This document shows positions 29,101-36,699 of a stretch of 64,000 bases of DNA, piece by piece. Both the position numbers and the translations under genes were made by a program. Under the pieces are notes generated by a model. That model saw nothing but the letters and a program-made list of their open reading frames with translations. It searched no databases and was not told the origin of the DNA. Source of the stretch: a virus; IMG/VR virus record IMGVR_UViG_3300042563_001986, positions 1 through 64,000 of that record, one strand, 5' to 3'. Position 1 is the first letter of the stretch. Each line of letters opens with the position of its first letter.

Positions 29101-30779
29101 TTAGTTCCGTTAACACCACTAATTCCACTTGAACCCGAGGTACCACTTGAACCATCGGTACCACTTGTTCCTGAACTACCGTCAGTTCCACTTGTTCCTG
29201 AAGAACCATCAGTTCCTGAAGTACCTGAACTCCCACTTGTTCCTGAAGAACCGCTAGTCCCTGAAGAACCATCCGTTCCACTTGTTCCTGAAGAACCATC
29301 TGTTCCTGAACTTCCGCTTGTTCCTGAACTACCGTCAGTTCCGCTAGTTCCTGATGAACCATCTGTTCCTGAACTACCGTCAGTTCCACTTGTTCCTGAA
29401 GAACCATCAACACCACTTAATCCGCTTGAACCCGAAGTGCCTGAACTTCCGTCAGTTCCACTTGTTCCTGATGAACCATCTGTTCCTGAACTTCCGCTAG
29501 TTCCTGATGAACCATCTGTTCCTGAAGTTCCTGAACTACCGTCAGTTCCGCTTGTACCTGAACTACCATCTGTACCACTTGAGCCCGATGTTCCTGAAGA
29601 ACCATCTGTTCCACTAGTTCCTGATGAACCATCTGTTCCTGAACTACCGTCAGTACCGCTTGTTCCTGAAGAACCGTCAATACCACTAGTTCCTGAACTA
29701 CCGTCAGTTCCACTTGTACCTGAACTACCGTCAGTTCCACTTGTACCTGAACTACCATTGGTACCACTTGTTCCGCTTGAGCCCGATGTTCCTGAAGAAC
29801 CATCTGTTCCTGATGTTCCTGAAGACCCACTATTTCCTGACGTACCTGAACTACCATCGGTCCCACTAATACCTGAAGTCCCTGAAGAACCATTAACACC
29901 ACTTATACCACTAGACCCTGAAGTTCCCGAAGAACCATCAGCACCTGAAGTTCCCGAACTACCGTCAGTTCCTGAAGTTCCTGAAGAACCGTCAATCCCA
30001 CTTGTTCCTGAAGAACCTGACGTTCCTGAAGAACCGTCAGTCCCACTTGTTCCTGAACTACCATCAGTACCTGAAGTACCTGATGAACCATCAGTACCCG
30101 AACTTCCACTAGTCCCTGAAGAGCCGTTAGTCCCTGAAGAGCCGTTAGTCCCTGAAGAGCCGTTAGTTCCTGAAGAACCACTACTACCAGAAGAACCACT
30201 ACTACCTGACGTACCCGATGTTCCTGATGAACCACTTTCACCCGAAGAACCCGATGAACCCGATGAACCGTTAGTTCCTGAAGAACCGTTAGTTCCTGAA
30301 GAACCGTTAGTTCCTGAAGAACCACTACTACCAGAAGAACCACTTGAACCTGAACTTCCTGATGAACCACTTGAACCTGAACTTCCTGATGAACCACTTG
30401 TTCCACTAGAACCTGATATTCCTGAAGTACCACTTGAACCTGATGTTCCTTTAGTTCCTGAACTACCCGAAGAACCGCTACTTCCTGATGTTCCACTACT
30501 TCCTGAAGAACCACTTAAACCTGAAGTACCATTTTGACCACTTGAACCTGACGAACCATTAACACCACTTGTTCCTGATGAACCATTAACACCACTTGTT
30601 CCTGCAGTACCTGAAGTACCAGCAAGGGATAGAGCATCCGCAATTTGTTGGATACTTGCTTTATATGATGAACCTGCGGGGTTTTGTGATGTATCACCCG
30701 TAATGACAATGTGTACAATGTCATCTGGAGATACTATCGGAGCTTGGGTTCTGTCGGTCAGTCTTTGATAATTCGGCAT
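23127..30779 (-). CDS. Giant bipartite collagen-like fibre protein (2550 aa)
   Basis: Residues 1-~52 are a non-repetitive head (MPNYQRLTDRTQAPIVSPDD, then DALSLAG) like phage fibre attachment segments. Residues ~53-2400 are G-x-y triplets in two zones. Up to ~1480 the hexad GTDGSS (or GTNGSS) is frequent, with eight SGLSGVDG blocks and several SGISGVNG blocks. After that the repeat is nearly pure Ser/Thr with occasional Ala. The last ~150 residues are a globular tip that starts with NEVLTSDGAGGITSEP and ends DISVGTRIVF, similar to phage fibre tips. No Pro lies in the repeats. A terminator and a TATTTATA element bracket the gene, so it can be transcribed on its own. Confidence 0.85.
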   Translation of the reverse strand: MPNYQRLTDRTQAPIVSPDDIVHIVITGDTSQNPAGSSYKASIQQIADALSLAGTSGTAGTSGVNGSSGTSGVNGSSGSSGQNGTSGLSGSSGSSGTSGSSGSSGSSGTKGTSGSSGTSGISGSSGTSGSSGSSGSSGSSGSSGSSGSSGSSGSSGTNGSSGTNGSSGTNGSSGSSGSSGESGSSGTSGTSGSSGSSGSSGSSGTNGSSGTNGSSGTNGSSGTSGSSGTDGSSGTSGTDGSSGTSGTDGSSGTSGSSGTSGIDGSSGTSGTDGSSGTSGADGSSGTSGSSGISGVNGSSGTSGISGTDGSSGTSGNSGSSGTSGTDGSSGTSGSSGTSGTNGSSGTSGTDGSSGTSGTDGSSGTSGIDGSSGTSGTDGSSGTDGSSGTSGTDGSSGTSGSSGTDGSSGTSGTDGSSGTSGTDGSSGTSGSSGTDGSSGTSGTDGSSGTSGSSGLSGVDGSSGTSGTDGSSGTDGSSGTSGTDGSSGTSGSSGTDGSSGTSGTDGSSGTSGSSGTSGSSGTSGTDGSSGTSGTDGSSGTSGTDGSSGTSGSSGISGVNGTNGTSGSSGTSGTDGSSGTSGSSGTDGSSGTSGTNGSSGTSGTDGSSGTSGTSGTDGSSGTSGTSGSSGLSGVDGSSGTSGTDGSSGTSGTDGSSGTSGTDGSSGTSGTSGTDGSSGTSGTSGSSGLSGVDGSSGTSGTDGSSGTSGSSGTSGTDGSSGTSGTDGSSGTSGTSGSSGSSGTSGTDGSSGTSGTDGSSGTSGSSGTDGSSGTSGSSGTSGSSGSGGSSGTSGTDGSSGTSGTDGSSGTSGTDGSSGTSGTDGSSGTSGSSGTDGSSGTSGTDGSSGTSGSSGLSGVDGSSGTSGTDGSSGTSGSSGTDGSSGTSGTSGTDGSSGTSGTSGTSGTDGSSGTSGSSGLSGVDGSSGTSGTDGSSGTDGSSGTSGSSGTSGSSGTDGSSGTSGTDGSSGTSGSSGSSGTSGTDGSSGTSGTDGSSGSSGISGVNGSSGTSGTNGSSGTSGSSGTDGSSGTSGSSGTSGTDGSSGTSGTDGSSGTSGTDGSSGTSGTDGSSGTSGTSGTDGSSGTSGTDGSSGTDGSSGTSGTDGSSGTSGTSGTDGSSGTSGTNGSSGTSGSSGLSGVDGSSGTSGTDGSSGTSGSSGTSGTDGSSGTSGTDGSSGTSGSSGTDGSSGTSGTSGTDGSSGTSGTSGTDGSSGTSGSSGTDGSSGSSGTSGTDGSSGTSGTSGTDGSSGTSGTDGSSGTSGTSGTDGSSGTSGTDGSSGTSGTDGSSGTSGTSGTDGSSGTSGTDGSSGTSGSSGLSGVDGSSGTSGIDGSSGTSGTSGTDGSSGTSGSSGSSGTSGSSGTSGTSGSSGLSGVDGSSGTSGTDGSSGTSGTDGSSGTSGTSGTDGSSGTSGTSGTDGSSGTSGTSGTDGSSGTSGTSGTDGSSGTDGSSGTSGTSGTDGSSGTSGTDGSSGTDGSSGTSGSSGISGVNGSSGTSGTSGSSGTSGSSGTSGSSGTSGSSGTSGSSGTSGSSGSSGSSGTSGSSGTSGTSGSSGSSGTSGSSGSSGTSGTDGSSGTSGSSGTSGSSGTSGSSGTSGSSGTSGTSGSSGSSGSSGTSGTSGSSGSSGSSGSSGSSGTAGTSGTSGSSGSSGTSGSSGTSGSSGTSGTSGSSGTSGTNGSSGTSGSSGSSGTSGTSGSSGTSGTSGSSGTSGSSGTSGSSGTSGSSGTNGSSGTSGTSGSSGTSGTSGSSGSSGSSGSSGTSGSSGTSGTSGSSGTSGTSGTSGTSGSSGTSGSSGTSGTSGSSGTSGTSGSSGSSGTNGSSGTSGSAGTSGTSGTSGTSGSSGTSGSSGSSGSSGSSGSSGTSGSSGSSGSSGTAGTSGSSGTSGSSGSSGTSGTSGSSGSSGSSGSSGTSGTSGSSGSSGTSGSSGTSGTSGSSGTSGTSGSSGTSGSSGTSGSSGSSGTSGTSGTSGSSGTSGSSGSSGSSGTSGSSGTSGSSGTSGTSGSSGSSGSSGSSGSSGTSGSSGTAGTSGSSGTSGTSGSSGSSGSSGSSGSSGTSGSSGSSGSSGSSGTAGTSGTSGSSGSSGSSGSSGTSGTSGSSGSSGSSGSSGSSGSSGTSGTSGSSGTAGTSGTSGSSGTSGSSGTSGSSGSSGSSGSSGSSGTAGTSGSSGTSGSSGSSGSSGSSGSSGTSGSSGSSGTSGSSGTAGTSGTSGSSGSSGTSGSSGTSGSSGTAGTSGSSGTSGTSGSSGSSGSSGTAGTSGTSGSSGSSGSSGSSGTSGTSGSSGTSGSSGSSGTSGSSGTAGTSGSSGTSGTSGSSGTSGTSGSSGTSGTSGSSGTSGTSGTSGTSGSSGTSGSSGSSGTSGSSGSSGTSGSSGTSGTSGSSGTTGTSGTSGLQGTSGTSGTSGTSGSSGTSGLSPVVSGNDNEVLTSDGAGGITSEPNLTFDGTTLGITGDTIEQGNQSLQSCRETGVTTTTLICRFPFASGSSATFDYYVYDSGTNAMRSGIIMTVWDGTNTAFTDSSTPDLNASTVAVKFYTVIIGSNLELYAAIGGGTWDISVGTRIVF
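23580..30620 (-). repeat. G-x-y coding repeat region of the 2550-aa fibre, Asp-rich then Asp-poor
   Basis: Asp/Asn-containing hexads occupy about 26340-30620. The segment 23580-26340 is almost purely GSS/GTS. The change is abrupt near 26340, at an SGISGVNGSSG block. The eight SGLSGVDG blocks are irregularly spaced between about 26680 and 29420. Confidence 0.85.
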
Positions 30780-30795
30780 CTTTTTAGTCTATATG

Positions 30796-30803
30796 TATAA
30801 ATA
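30796..30803 (-). promoter_or_regulatory. TATTTATA element upstream of the 2550-aa fibre gene
   Basis: The octamer is 16 nt before the start codon and is preceded by another A/T-rich stretch. Confidence 0.4.
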
Positions 30804-30826
30804 TGAATCTTTTCATAATTTGGTTT

Positions 30827-31129
30827 TTATTGGTCTTCGAATATATAAATATTTGCATCCATGAAAATAAAGATTTCTCCGTCTTGATAAATCTTACCTT
30901 TCTCGTCACAATAAATTATTCCGAACTTTTCGCACCCCAAAGAGTCTATGATTTTTATTCCAACGGCGGGGGCTGAATTGAATGTGGTTGGTAGTACAAT
31001 AGATATTGATGGAGGTACTTGAGTGTTAATAGTTGAAATTAAAACACATTGATTCCCATACACATCACACGCATATAAATCATACGGTAATGTAACTCCA
31101 GAAACTCCAGTAATCTCAATTTGTGTCAT
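30827..31129 (-). CDS. Small Cys-containing virion-type protein, paralogue of the 2194-2787 N-domain
   Basis: The 100-residue protein opens MTQIEITGVSGVTLPYDLYA and carries CDVYGNQC and DSLGCEKFGIIYC. The same spacing of IEI, GV, PY, CDV..C and DS..C..F.II.C is seen in the first 72 residues of the 2194-2787 protein, so the two share one domain. Here it is followed by a short tail with repeated I(Y/F) dipeptides (IYQDGEIFIFMDANIYIFED) instead of Pro-Thr linkers. It sits between two fibre-cluster genes and probably decorates or joins fibres. The cysteines could form disulfides or bind metal. Function is otherwise unknown. Confidence 0.6.
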   Translation of the reverse strand: MTQIEITGVSGVTLPYDLYACDVYGNQCVLISTINTQVPPSISIVLPTTFNSAPAVGIKIIDSLGCEKFGIIYCDEKGKIYQDGEIFIFMDANIYIFEDQ

Positions 31130-31133
31130 ATTG

Positions 31134-31141
31134 AATAAATA
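31134..31141 (-). promoter_or_regulatory. TATTTATT element upstream of the 30827-31129 gene
   Basis: The octamer is 4 nt before the start codon. Confidence 0.35.
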
Positions 31142-31172
31142 GTTAGTATTTACTTTAACTCTTTTTTAAAAC

Positions 31173-31197
31173 AAAAAATCCCCCAAGGGTTGGAGGA
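31173..31197 (-). terminator. Terminator of the LamG-like gene
   Basis: On the minus strand CCTCCAA-CCC-TTGGGGG gives a 7-bp stem with one G-T pair, followed by ATTTTTTG. It lies 24 nt after the stop of the 31221-32255 gene. Confidence 0.8.
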
Positions 31198-31220
31198 CTT
31201 TATTTATGTTTTTATAGTTA

Positions 31221-32255
31221 TTAATAAGGAGTGTCAGAACTACGTGTTATTGCCCCAACAATAACGGTACTACCTAAATTACTAAGGTCTTGTTGAAAAG
31301 AGGGTGAATTTAATGAGTCAATTAAAAGAACACAGTCACCATCATTAATTTGATTAGTGGACGCACCTCCGTAAGGATTTGCACCTTGTATTGGTAATAA
31401 TGAACTTTTGGGGGTTGTAAACCCACTTGTATATACAATATTTCTACATATCCTTATATCAGTAAGTTTCGCATCTAAAAAATTACTACTCGATAGTAAA
31501 GAGCCAAAATAAATTAAACCAATAGTGTTACTAATCAGAGTGTTAGGTATTCCAACGGCAGTTTTGTCATTACCATCAAAATAGACTTTAACTTGACCAT
31601 TGTCACATGTAATTGCAATGTGTTGCCAAACATTTGTTGACAATGGTAGAGATATCGCATTACCAGTGGATAATCCGTGAAGACAACTATCTGATGGGTC
31701 AATATATAAATTTAAATCACCACCACCAAATGAAGCACTTTGACTAAATATGTATTGGTTACTACCTGTTGATACTGGATTTCCAAAATACCAAAATTCA
31801 ATTGTAAAGAATTCATTAACTGTACCAATATGAGTAGGAATAATCCTTGCCGTATTAGAACTATTTGGAAATATTAACGAACCTGGATTTACTTCCCAAG
31901 AAGACCAATGTCCAAAACCGTTCATCCAAATATACGCCTCGTCACCTGTTGTGTAAGTTTTACTACTAACAAATCCCGCCTTTTCAACAAATGAAATTTC
32001 ATTTAACGACAACGACCTCCAAAATCCTACATACGCAGAAATCCCTAACGGATTTGGTTGTGTTCCTGTTGGAACTGAGTGAGCGATTACATACCCAAGG
32101 TCTTCATCGGGTCCGTTCCACCATTGAATTCCACCTGGTTGTAATGTGTAGTCTTGGTCGTCAACCCCAATAGTTAATGTACTATTAAATACTCGGATAG
32201 CCCCATTGATTAGTGATAATGTTGGATTATATGCAAATGGTCTTGATGTTGACAT
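31221..32255 (-). CDS. LamG / concanavalin-like virion protein
   Basis: The protein has 344 residues. The N-terminal ~120 residues (MSTSRPFAYNPTLSL, then GIQWWNGPDEDLGYVI) form a small fibre-type domain. Residues ~140-290 fit a LamG/concanavalin A-like jelly roll: FFTIEFWYFGNP, NVWQHIAITCDNGQVKVYFDG and LTDIRICRNIVYTSGF are the characteristic strands. Such domains bind carbohydrates or mediate contacts in phage appendages. The gene has its own TATTTATT element and terminator. No catalytic residues are visible, so an adhesive or structural role in the fibre cluster is most likely. Confidence 0.75.
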   Translation of the reverse strand: MSTSRPFAYNPTLSLINGAIRVFNSTLTIGVDDQDYTLQPGGIQWWNGPDEDLGYVIAHSVPTGTQPNPLGISAYVGFWRSLSLNEISFVEKAGFVSSKTYTTGDEAYIWMNGFGHWSSWEVNPGSLIFPNSSNTARIIPTHIGTVNEFFTIEFWYFGNPVSTGSNQYIFSQSASFGGGDLNLYIDPSDSCLHGLSTGNAISLPLSTNVWQHIAITCDNGQVKVYFDGNDKTAVGIPNTLISNTIGLIYFGSLLSSSNFLDAKLTDIRICRNIVYTSGFTTPKSSLLPIQGANPYGGASTNQINDGDCVLLIDSLNSPSFQQDLSNLGSTVIVGAITRSSDTPY

Positions 32256-32271
32256 AGTTTTTTTTTTATTT

Positions 32272-32279
32272 AATAAATA
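32272..32279 (-). promoter_or_regulatory. TATTTATT element upstream of the LamG-like gene
   Basis: The octamer is 16 nt before the start and is followed by an A-rich leader. Confidence 0.4.
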
Positions 32280-32312
32280 TCTTTTATTTTTATTTTATTC
32301 TTAAACTTAATA

Positions 32313-32810
32313 TTATAAACCAATTGTTGGTGTTACACAAGGGGTGCGAGTTAATGTTGGTGTTGGTCTTGGAGCACGAGTTGGTTTTGGGGTTGGTGTT
32401 GGGGTGGCGCAAGGGTCAAAAGTAGGGGTTGGTGTTGGGTGTAGTGTTGGAGTTGGTGTTTTGGTTGGTTTAGGCGTTTTAGTTGGTTGTGGGGGGCAAG
32501 GAGTGTCTGTTGGTGTTGGTGTTGGCGTACTTGTAGGAATAGGAGTTGGGGTACTTGTAGGTGTTGGTGTAGGTGTTGGTGATGGAATTGGTCTAACAAC
32601 AGTTAAGAAGTTAGGGCAGTCAGAATTAATAACTAATATAGTATAAACACCATAAACCTCTCTTGGGGGAGTTAATAAGTTAGGTTCAAATAAAAAAGGT
32701 AATAATACATCACCTAAATTAATAGCGTCCATACTGTTGTCAGGTTTAAAAACAACATTAGCAATTTGACCATTATAATTGATACTAGATATTACAATTG
32801 TTTCATTCAT
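32313..32810 (-). CDS. Virion-type protein with C-terminal Pro-Thr repeat
   Basis: Of 165 residues, the first ~75 are a compact domain ([20 protein letters not shown], then [18 protein letters not shown]). It is distantly reminiscent of the other small Cys proteins of this cluster, with a single Cys in the DCPNF segment. The remaining ~90 residues are PT, PTP and TPK repeats ([17 protein letters not shown] and similar). The tail is a long extended, potentially O-glycosylated stalk. The start overlaps the stop of the upstream 1001-residue protein by 4 nt, so translation is coupled. No enzymatic motif is visible. Confidence 0.6.
   Translation of the reverse strand: MNETIVISSINYNGQIANVVFKPDNSMDAINLGDVLLPFLFEPNLLTPPREVYGVYTILVINSDCPNFLTVVRPIPSPTPTPTPTSTPTPIPTSTPTPTPTDTPCPPQPTKTPKPTKTPTPTLHPTPTPTFDPCATPTPTPKPTRAPRPTPTLTRTPCVTPTIGL
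32344..32590 (-). repeat. Pro-Thr coding low-complexity tract
   Basis: GGTGTTGGTGTTGG-like plus-strand sequence corresponds to (P-T)n codons on the minus strand. Confidence 0.8.
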
Positions 32811-35800
32811 ATACTTAAATTATTTGGGTCACAATCACAATTGATATCAACAACTGTTACAGTTCCTCCACCATTAAGTTTAATTACATTGATGGCACAT
32901 TTATAAGTTATGGTAACATATAATGGTACATCAATAACTTCGACAGTATTATCACAATATAAAATTTGATACGTTGAACCAGTTCCAGGTCCAAATCCAC
33001 TATATAATTGGAATGTTTTGCAACAAGATGAACAATCTCCAATAACCGTATACGTCAGAAAATTTATATGCTGTATTCCTGCACCGCCTCCATATAGACA
33101 ACTACCTATAATATTTGGTAGTGGTACCCAATTATTCATTCCCCCAATTGGTGTAAGACTATTTATAGGAAGATATGCGAGTGGGTTAGGTAATGGATAA
33201 TATGTGGACATATCCTCTAAAATCCAATAATTATTTATATTATCCCAAGAAATCCTCATTAATACGGTGGGTGGGGCGATAGAGTAATAAGTGAAATAAT
33301 ATGATGATTTACCATTAATCTGAGTTGAAGGACTTATATTTGATGGTAATGCAATTGTACCAGTACAATCCGTTAAATCATCAATAAAACGAATACACTC
33401 TCCAGGTGTATAAACCGTAGGTGTAGGTGTAGGTGTAGGTGTTGGTGTTGAAGTTGGTGTTGAAGTTGGTGTTGAAGTGTTAGTCGGTGTTGGTGTTGGG
33501 GTGTTAGTTGGTGTTGGGGTCGGTGAATATGTGGTTGTAGTTGTTGTTAAATTTGAGGTTGTAGTTGTTGTTGTTAAATTTGAGGTTGTAGTTGTTGTCG
33601 TTAAATTTGAGGTTGTTGTTGTCGTTGTGGTTAAATTTGTGGTGGTGGTTGTTGTTGTTTCTCCAGATATTTGGTATGTAAAGTCGTTAGGTAAACAAAC
33701 CGATGTCGAGCAGTCAGGACAATCAGGGTTAAACATTCTGAAAGTATTTTTTAATAAATTAAAGTTGTGTTTTACCTCAGGAGCCGATAATGGGGTAACA
33801 TACATTCTAAATTGTGAAATGGCACCATCAAAAGTTCCCGCAAAATTCTGTTCAATTAATATATTAGTTTTTAACCCATTAAATGTTGTCCCCGATAAAT
33901 CATTAATTGGGAAATTTTCAGGGTCTTGAATATAAGGTCCGTAAGGTTGCGTCATAGATGAAAAAGTTAAATTTTCTCTAAGTCCTTGGGTACCTCCACC
34001 CCACGATATATTAAATGGAACACCAACTTGTTTTTCTTTGTCGGTATCTAACCCTCTTGGGATAATCTCCTCAAAATTTTCAATTGTATGAAATAATTTA
34101 CCATTAACGTAAATCTTAAGTCTCCCATTTCGATATAATTTATCAATTAACCATTTTTCATTTAATCTAACCAACTCAATTTGTTCTGATGTTTTACCAC
34201 CAATTTGAGTGTATGGTATTGTAATTAATGATGTTGCATTATTTGCTAATGATTCTAAATAAAGTTTTTCAGTTATATCACCAAGTCCTCCTCGATACCA
34301 TAAATCACACGTATCTAACCATGTATATCTTTCCCATACCGCATCTACTTGAAACCAATGTTCCTCCTCTAACCACGCGGGATTCTCTAATAAACATGTA
34401 GGGTAAATTGGGGGTGTACAATAATCAACAATAGTGTGTCCTGTAGTGTACGTAATTCCACTTGTTTCACAAGAACCCGTAGTAACACAGTCTCCTGTGA
34501 ATTTTAACATTCTAACTCCGATACCAGGATTTTTTGGGTCACCACATAATCTAAAAGATAATGCGTTTGACATAGAATCATATATTGGATTTGTTTCACA
34601 AGTATTTTCGATTGATGTAAATCCTGTATTACAGTTATAACAAGTTGTGGTTGTTGTACAAACATCACATGATGGTGTGCAAACAGGTGGTAGTTCACAA
34701 TCAGGTATTGGCGTTGGAGGGGGTGTTGGTGTTGGTGTTGGGATAATTATAGTGTCGCATATGTGTGTTTGACATTCCCACCCACAAGTTTCACAAGGGT
34801 CTAAATTACAATCACAACCACAAGTAATTTTCTTTTCTGGGTCTCCATTACAACTACTACACCCATAATTAACGTGAGGGTCATGAATATTATTTACTGA
34901 CCTTGGCGGATAAACAAATACACATCTACTATCCGTAATTGTTCTATTACAACAAGCACATGTTTGTAGTTGAGTTAGACCTGATGTTACTCGATTGTAC
35001 CCCGAAAAACACAATGGACTACCACTGGCGTGGTGATAAAATTTATTTTCAGCTCTAGTTCCAAAATAAAAAAAAGTATTCTTATTGTTTGGATAAATTT
35101 CATTAAGAGTTGTTTCATTAGGTAATGGAGAATACTCATTGATAAGTCTTGGTTTCAAAACCATTTCAACGGACCATCCTTTATTCATTCTTTCAGGAAA
35201 AATCTCATAATCAAAACCAAATAATTTATAAAACCCTTGATAAAAACCACCATATAATTCGTGGTATCTACCCTCAAAAGGGCTTGATTTACTAACCACT
35301 TCGTATAAAACGGTTTTATTAAACCCCGAAAATCTTACGTTAGGTAAATTGGTGTGACCTGTAACTTGATGTAACTTTAATCTTCGGTCGTAATACATTC
35401 TATTGAATTTTAAATAATCAGAATATAAACCTTTAGTGAATGTTATCGTTTCACCCGTCATTTGGTTGACTAATCCGTTGTCAACACCTGTTAACCCAAT
35501 ATCACATGATGTTGATGATGAGTAACAAGTCAAATCATCATTATTTGGATTGTAATAATTTTGAGATACAAAAATATTATTATTATTGTATTGTTTATAT
35601 GAAAGTGTTTGGTTTTGAACACTTAAAGGATTGTTAATGTCAAAATAAACAGGAAGTCGGTTTCCGTATGTTTGTGCAATCAAATATGGGGAGAAAACAA
35701 CCTCTTGATTGTAGTCTTGTTCATCTGAGGTCAAAGACATATCATTGGAATCTAAATTAAGTTTTAGAGACCAATTTGAGCGGACGTATTGATTTATATT

Positions 35801-35812
35801 TTGACTTGCCAT
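32807..35812 (-). CDS. Large Cys-rich, LamG-like virion protein with poly-Thr and Pro-Thr linkers
   Basis: This 1001-residue multidomain protein begins [20 protein letters not shown] Cys-rich segment (~285-415) includes [30 protein letters not shown] and [14 protein letters not shown] concanavalin-like half follows ([16 protein letters not shown], then [20 protein letters not shown]). Poly-Thr runs separated by SNL (~715-760) and a PT/TS linker follow, and the final ~200-residue Cys-containing domain ends the chain. The Cys spacing suggests metal sites or disulfides. A PT stretch ([14 protein letters not shown]) also sits inside the Cys-rich part. Most likely it is a large tail or baseplate-attached appendage protein. 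The poly-Thr runs are further potential O-glycosylation sites. Confidence 0.65.
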   Translation of the reverse strand: MASQNINQYVRSNWSLKLNLDSNDMSLTSDEQDYNQEVVFSPYLIAQTYGNRLPVYFDINNPLSVQNQTLSYKQYNNNNIFVSQNYYNPNNDDLTCYSSSTSCDIGLTGVDNGLVNQMTGETITFTKGLYSDYLKFNRMYYDRRLKLHQVTGHTNLPNVRFSGFNKTVLYEVVSKSSPFEGRYHELYGGFYQGFYKLFGFDYEIFPERMNKGWSVEMVLKPRLINEYSPLPNETTLNEIYPNNKNTFFYFGTRAENKFYHHASGSPLCFSGYNRVTSGLTQLQTCACCNRTITDSRCVFVYPPRSVNNIHDPHVNYGCSSCNGDPEKKITCGCDCNLDPCETCGWECQTHICDTIIIPTPTPTPPPTPIPDCELPPVCTPSCDVCTTTTTCYNCNTGFTSIENTCETNPIYDSMSNALSFRLCGDPKNPGIGVRMLKFTGDCVTTGSCETSGITYTTGHTIVDYCTPPIYPTCLLENPAWLEEEHWFQVDAVWERYTWLDTCDLWYRGGLGDITEKLYLESLANNATSLITIPYTQIGGKTSEQIELVRLNEKWLIDKLYRNGRLKIYVNGKLFHTIENFEEIIPRGLDTDKEKQVGVPFNISWGGGTQGLRENLTFSSMTQPYGPYIQDPENFPINDLSGTTFNGLKTNILIEQNFAGTFDGAISQFRMYVTPLSAPEVKHNFNLLKNTFRMFNPDCPDCSTSVCLPNDFTYQISGETTTTTTTNLTTTTTTTSNLTTTTTTSNLTTTTTTSNLTTTTTTYSPTPTPTNTPTPTPTNTSTPTSTPTSTPTPTPTPTPTVYTPGECIRFIDDLTDCTGTIALPSNISPSTQINGKSSYYFTYYSIAPPTVLMRISWDNINNYWILEDMSTYYPLPNPLAYLPINSLTPIGGMNNWVPLPNIIGSCLYGGGAGIQHINFLTYTVIGDCSSCCKTFQLYSGFGPGTGSTYQILYCDNTVEVIDVPLYVTITYKCAINVIKLNGGGTVTVVDINCDCDPNNLSI
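33420..33660 (-). repeat. Poly-Thr and Pro-Thr coding tract
   Basis: Minus-strand codons for (P-T/S-T)n are followed by four Thr runs separated by SNL. A 33-bp-scale unit (GAGGTTGTAGTTGTTGTT plus TAAATTT on the plus strand) is repeated with small changes. Confidence 0.8.
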
Positions 35813-35821
35813 CTTTTTTAT

Positions 35822-35829
35822 GATAAATA
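35822..35829 (-). promoter_or_regulatory. TATTTATC element upstream of the 1001-aa protein gene
   Basis: The octamer is 9 nt before the minus-strand start, in a 50-bp divergent intergenic region. Confidence 0.35.
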
Positions 35830-35842
35830 CTCTAAATCGAAG

Positions 35843-35850
35843 TATTTATT
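35843..35850 (+). promoter_or_regulatory. TATTTATT element upstream of the 35863-38483 unit
   Basis: The octamer is 12 nt before the plus-strand start. With the minus-strand site at 35822-35829 it forms a back-to-back pair serving divergent units. Confidence 0.45.
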
Positions 35851-35862
35851 GGAAAATGTGTT

Positions 35863-36699
35863 ATGATAAATTTTAACAAAGAATACTACAGTAATAATTA
35901 TTACTTCTTTTTAAAAGATAGAGGAGACCAAATCTCCTTATACTATTCTATTGCTGACACTTTAACCGAATCTAGAAAAAAAGACAAAAAAATGGACTTC
36001 GATAAAAAAGATTCGAAAAAAGTTAAAGATGTTGTAAATAATATTTTAAAATCAAAAGAAAAACAAACAACAATTGATATTGAGGATAAATTAAAAGGTG
36101 TAAAAAAATCTTCGGGTGAGATTGGTGAGTTAGTTGATTCTGACGGAACTATGTTAAGTTCAAGAATTCCTTTGATAAATTTAACCCTTTCCCCAAGAAA
36201 AACAATGGACCAAACTGTTGTTATGGCTAGAACAACAAATGACCCTGTAACAAGAGGTTACCGTGTTTATTATGGTGAGAGTGAAGAAGAAAAAGAAAAT
36301 ATTGTGTCAGAAGTTGACTATTCAGAAGCCTTTGGATATGTTGAGACTGAAGGAAAAGATTTTAAAGAAACTATAAATATATTAAAAAAGATGGGTGTTG
36401 AGAATCCCGTACAAAGAGCAAAAGAATTTGGTAAATTACCCAAAGCTAAGAAAGTTGGTGGTAAATTAAAACAAAGACTTTCTGAAAAAGATAGTATTGA
36501 AGAACAACAAAAAGAAAAAATGATTAAAATGGTTGAGGACATCTTAACTAAGAAATCTAAAGATAGTTCAGACGTTGTAAAACGTGATGAAAGCGTTAGT
36601 AAGATATTAGTTAAAAATTTACAATCAATTAAAAAATTAGCAGATAAAGAAGGTATCAGTATTTCTAAATTAATTAACATATTAAAATCAAATGAATAA
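35863..36699 (+). CDS. Lys-rich phage protein of unknown function
   Basis: The 278 residues are rich in Lys and Glu and largely helical, with a short central segment (RIPLINLTLSPRKTMDQTVVMARTT, RGYRVYYGESEEEKE) that looks folded. The N-terminal ~40 residues are Tyr/Asn-rich, and an internal Met (MDFDKKDSKK, ~residue 45) could be an alternative start. I keep the first ATG because it follows the TATTTATT element at a normal distance. It is the first of five closely packed genes closed by a terminator at 38505-38537. It overlaps the next gene by 8 nt. Possibly a head or scaffold-associated protein; no family is recognised. Confidence 0.6.
   Translation: MINFNKEYYSNNYYFFLKDRGDQISLYYSIADTLTESRKKDKKMDFDKKDSKKVKDVVNNILKSKEKQTTIDIEDKLKGVKKSSGEIGELVDSDGTMLSSRIPLINLTLSPRKTMDQTVVMARTTNDPVTRGYRVYYGESEEEKENIVSEVDYSEAFGYVETEGKDFKETINILKKMGVENPVQRAKEFGKLPKAKKVGGKLKQRLSEKDSIEEQQKEKMIKMVEDILTKKSKDSSDVVKRDESVSKILVKNLQSIKKLADKEGISISKLINILKSNE

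Noticed and set aside
23461-30537. 2358-codon plus-strand open frame (VPEEPSVPLVP-type)
   Set aside because: Same artefact: the antisense of the 2550-aa fibre repeat, broken at non-repeat ends.
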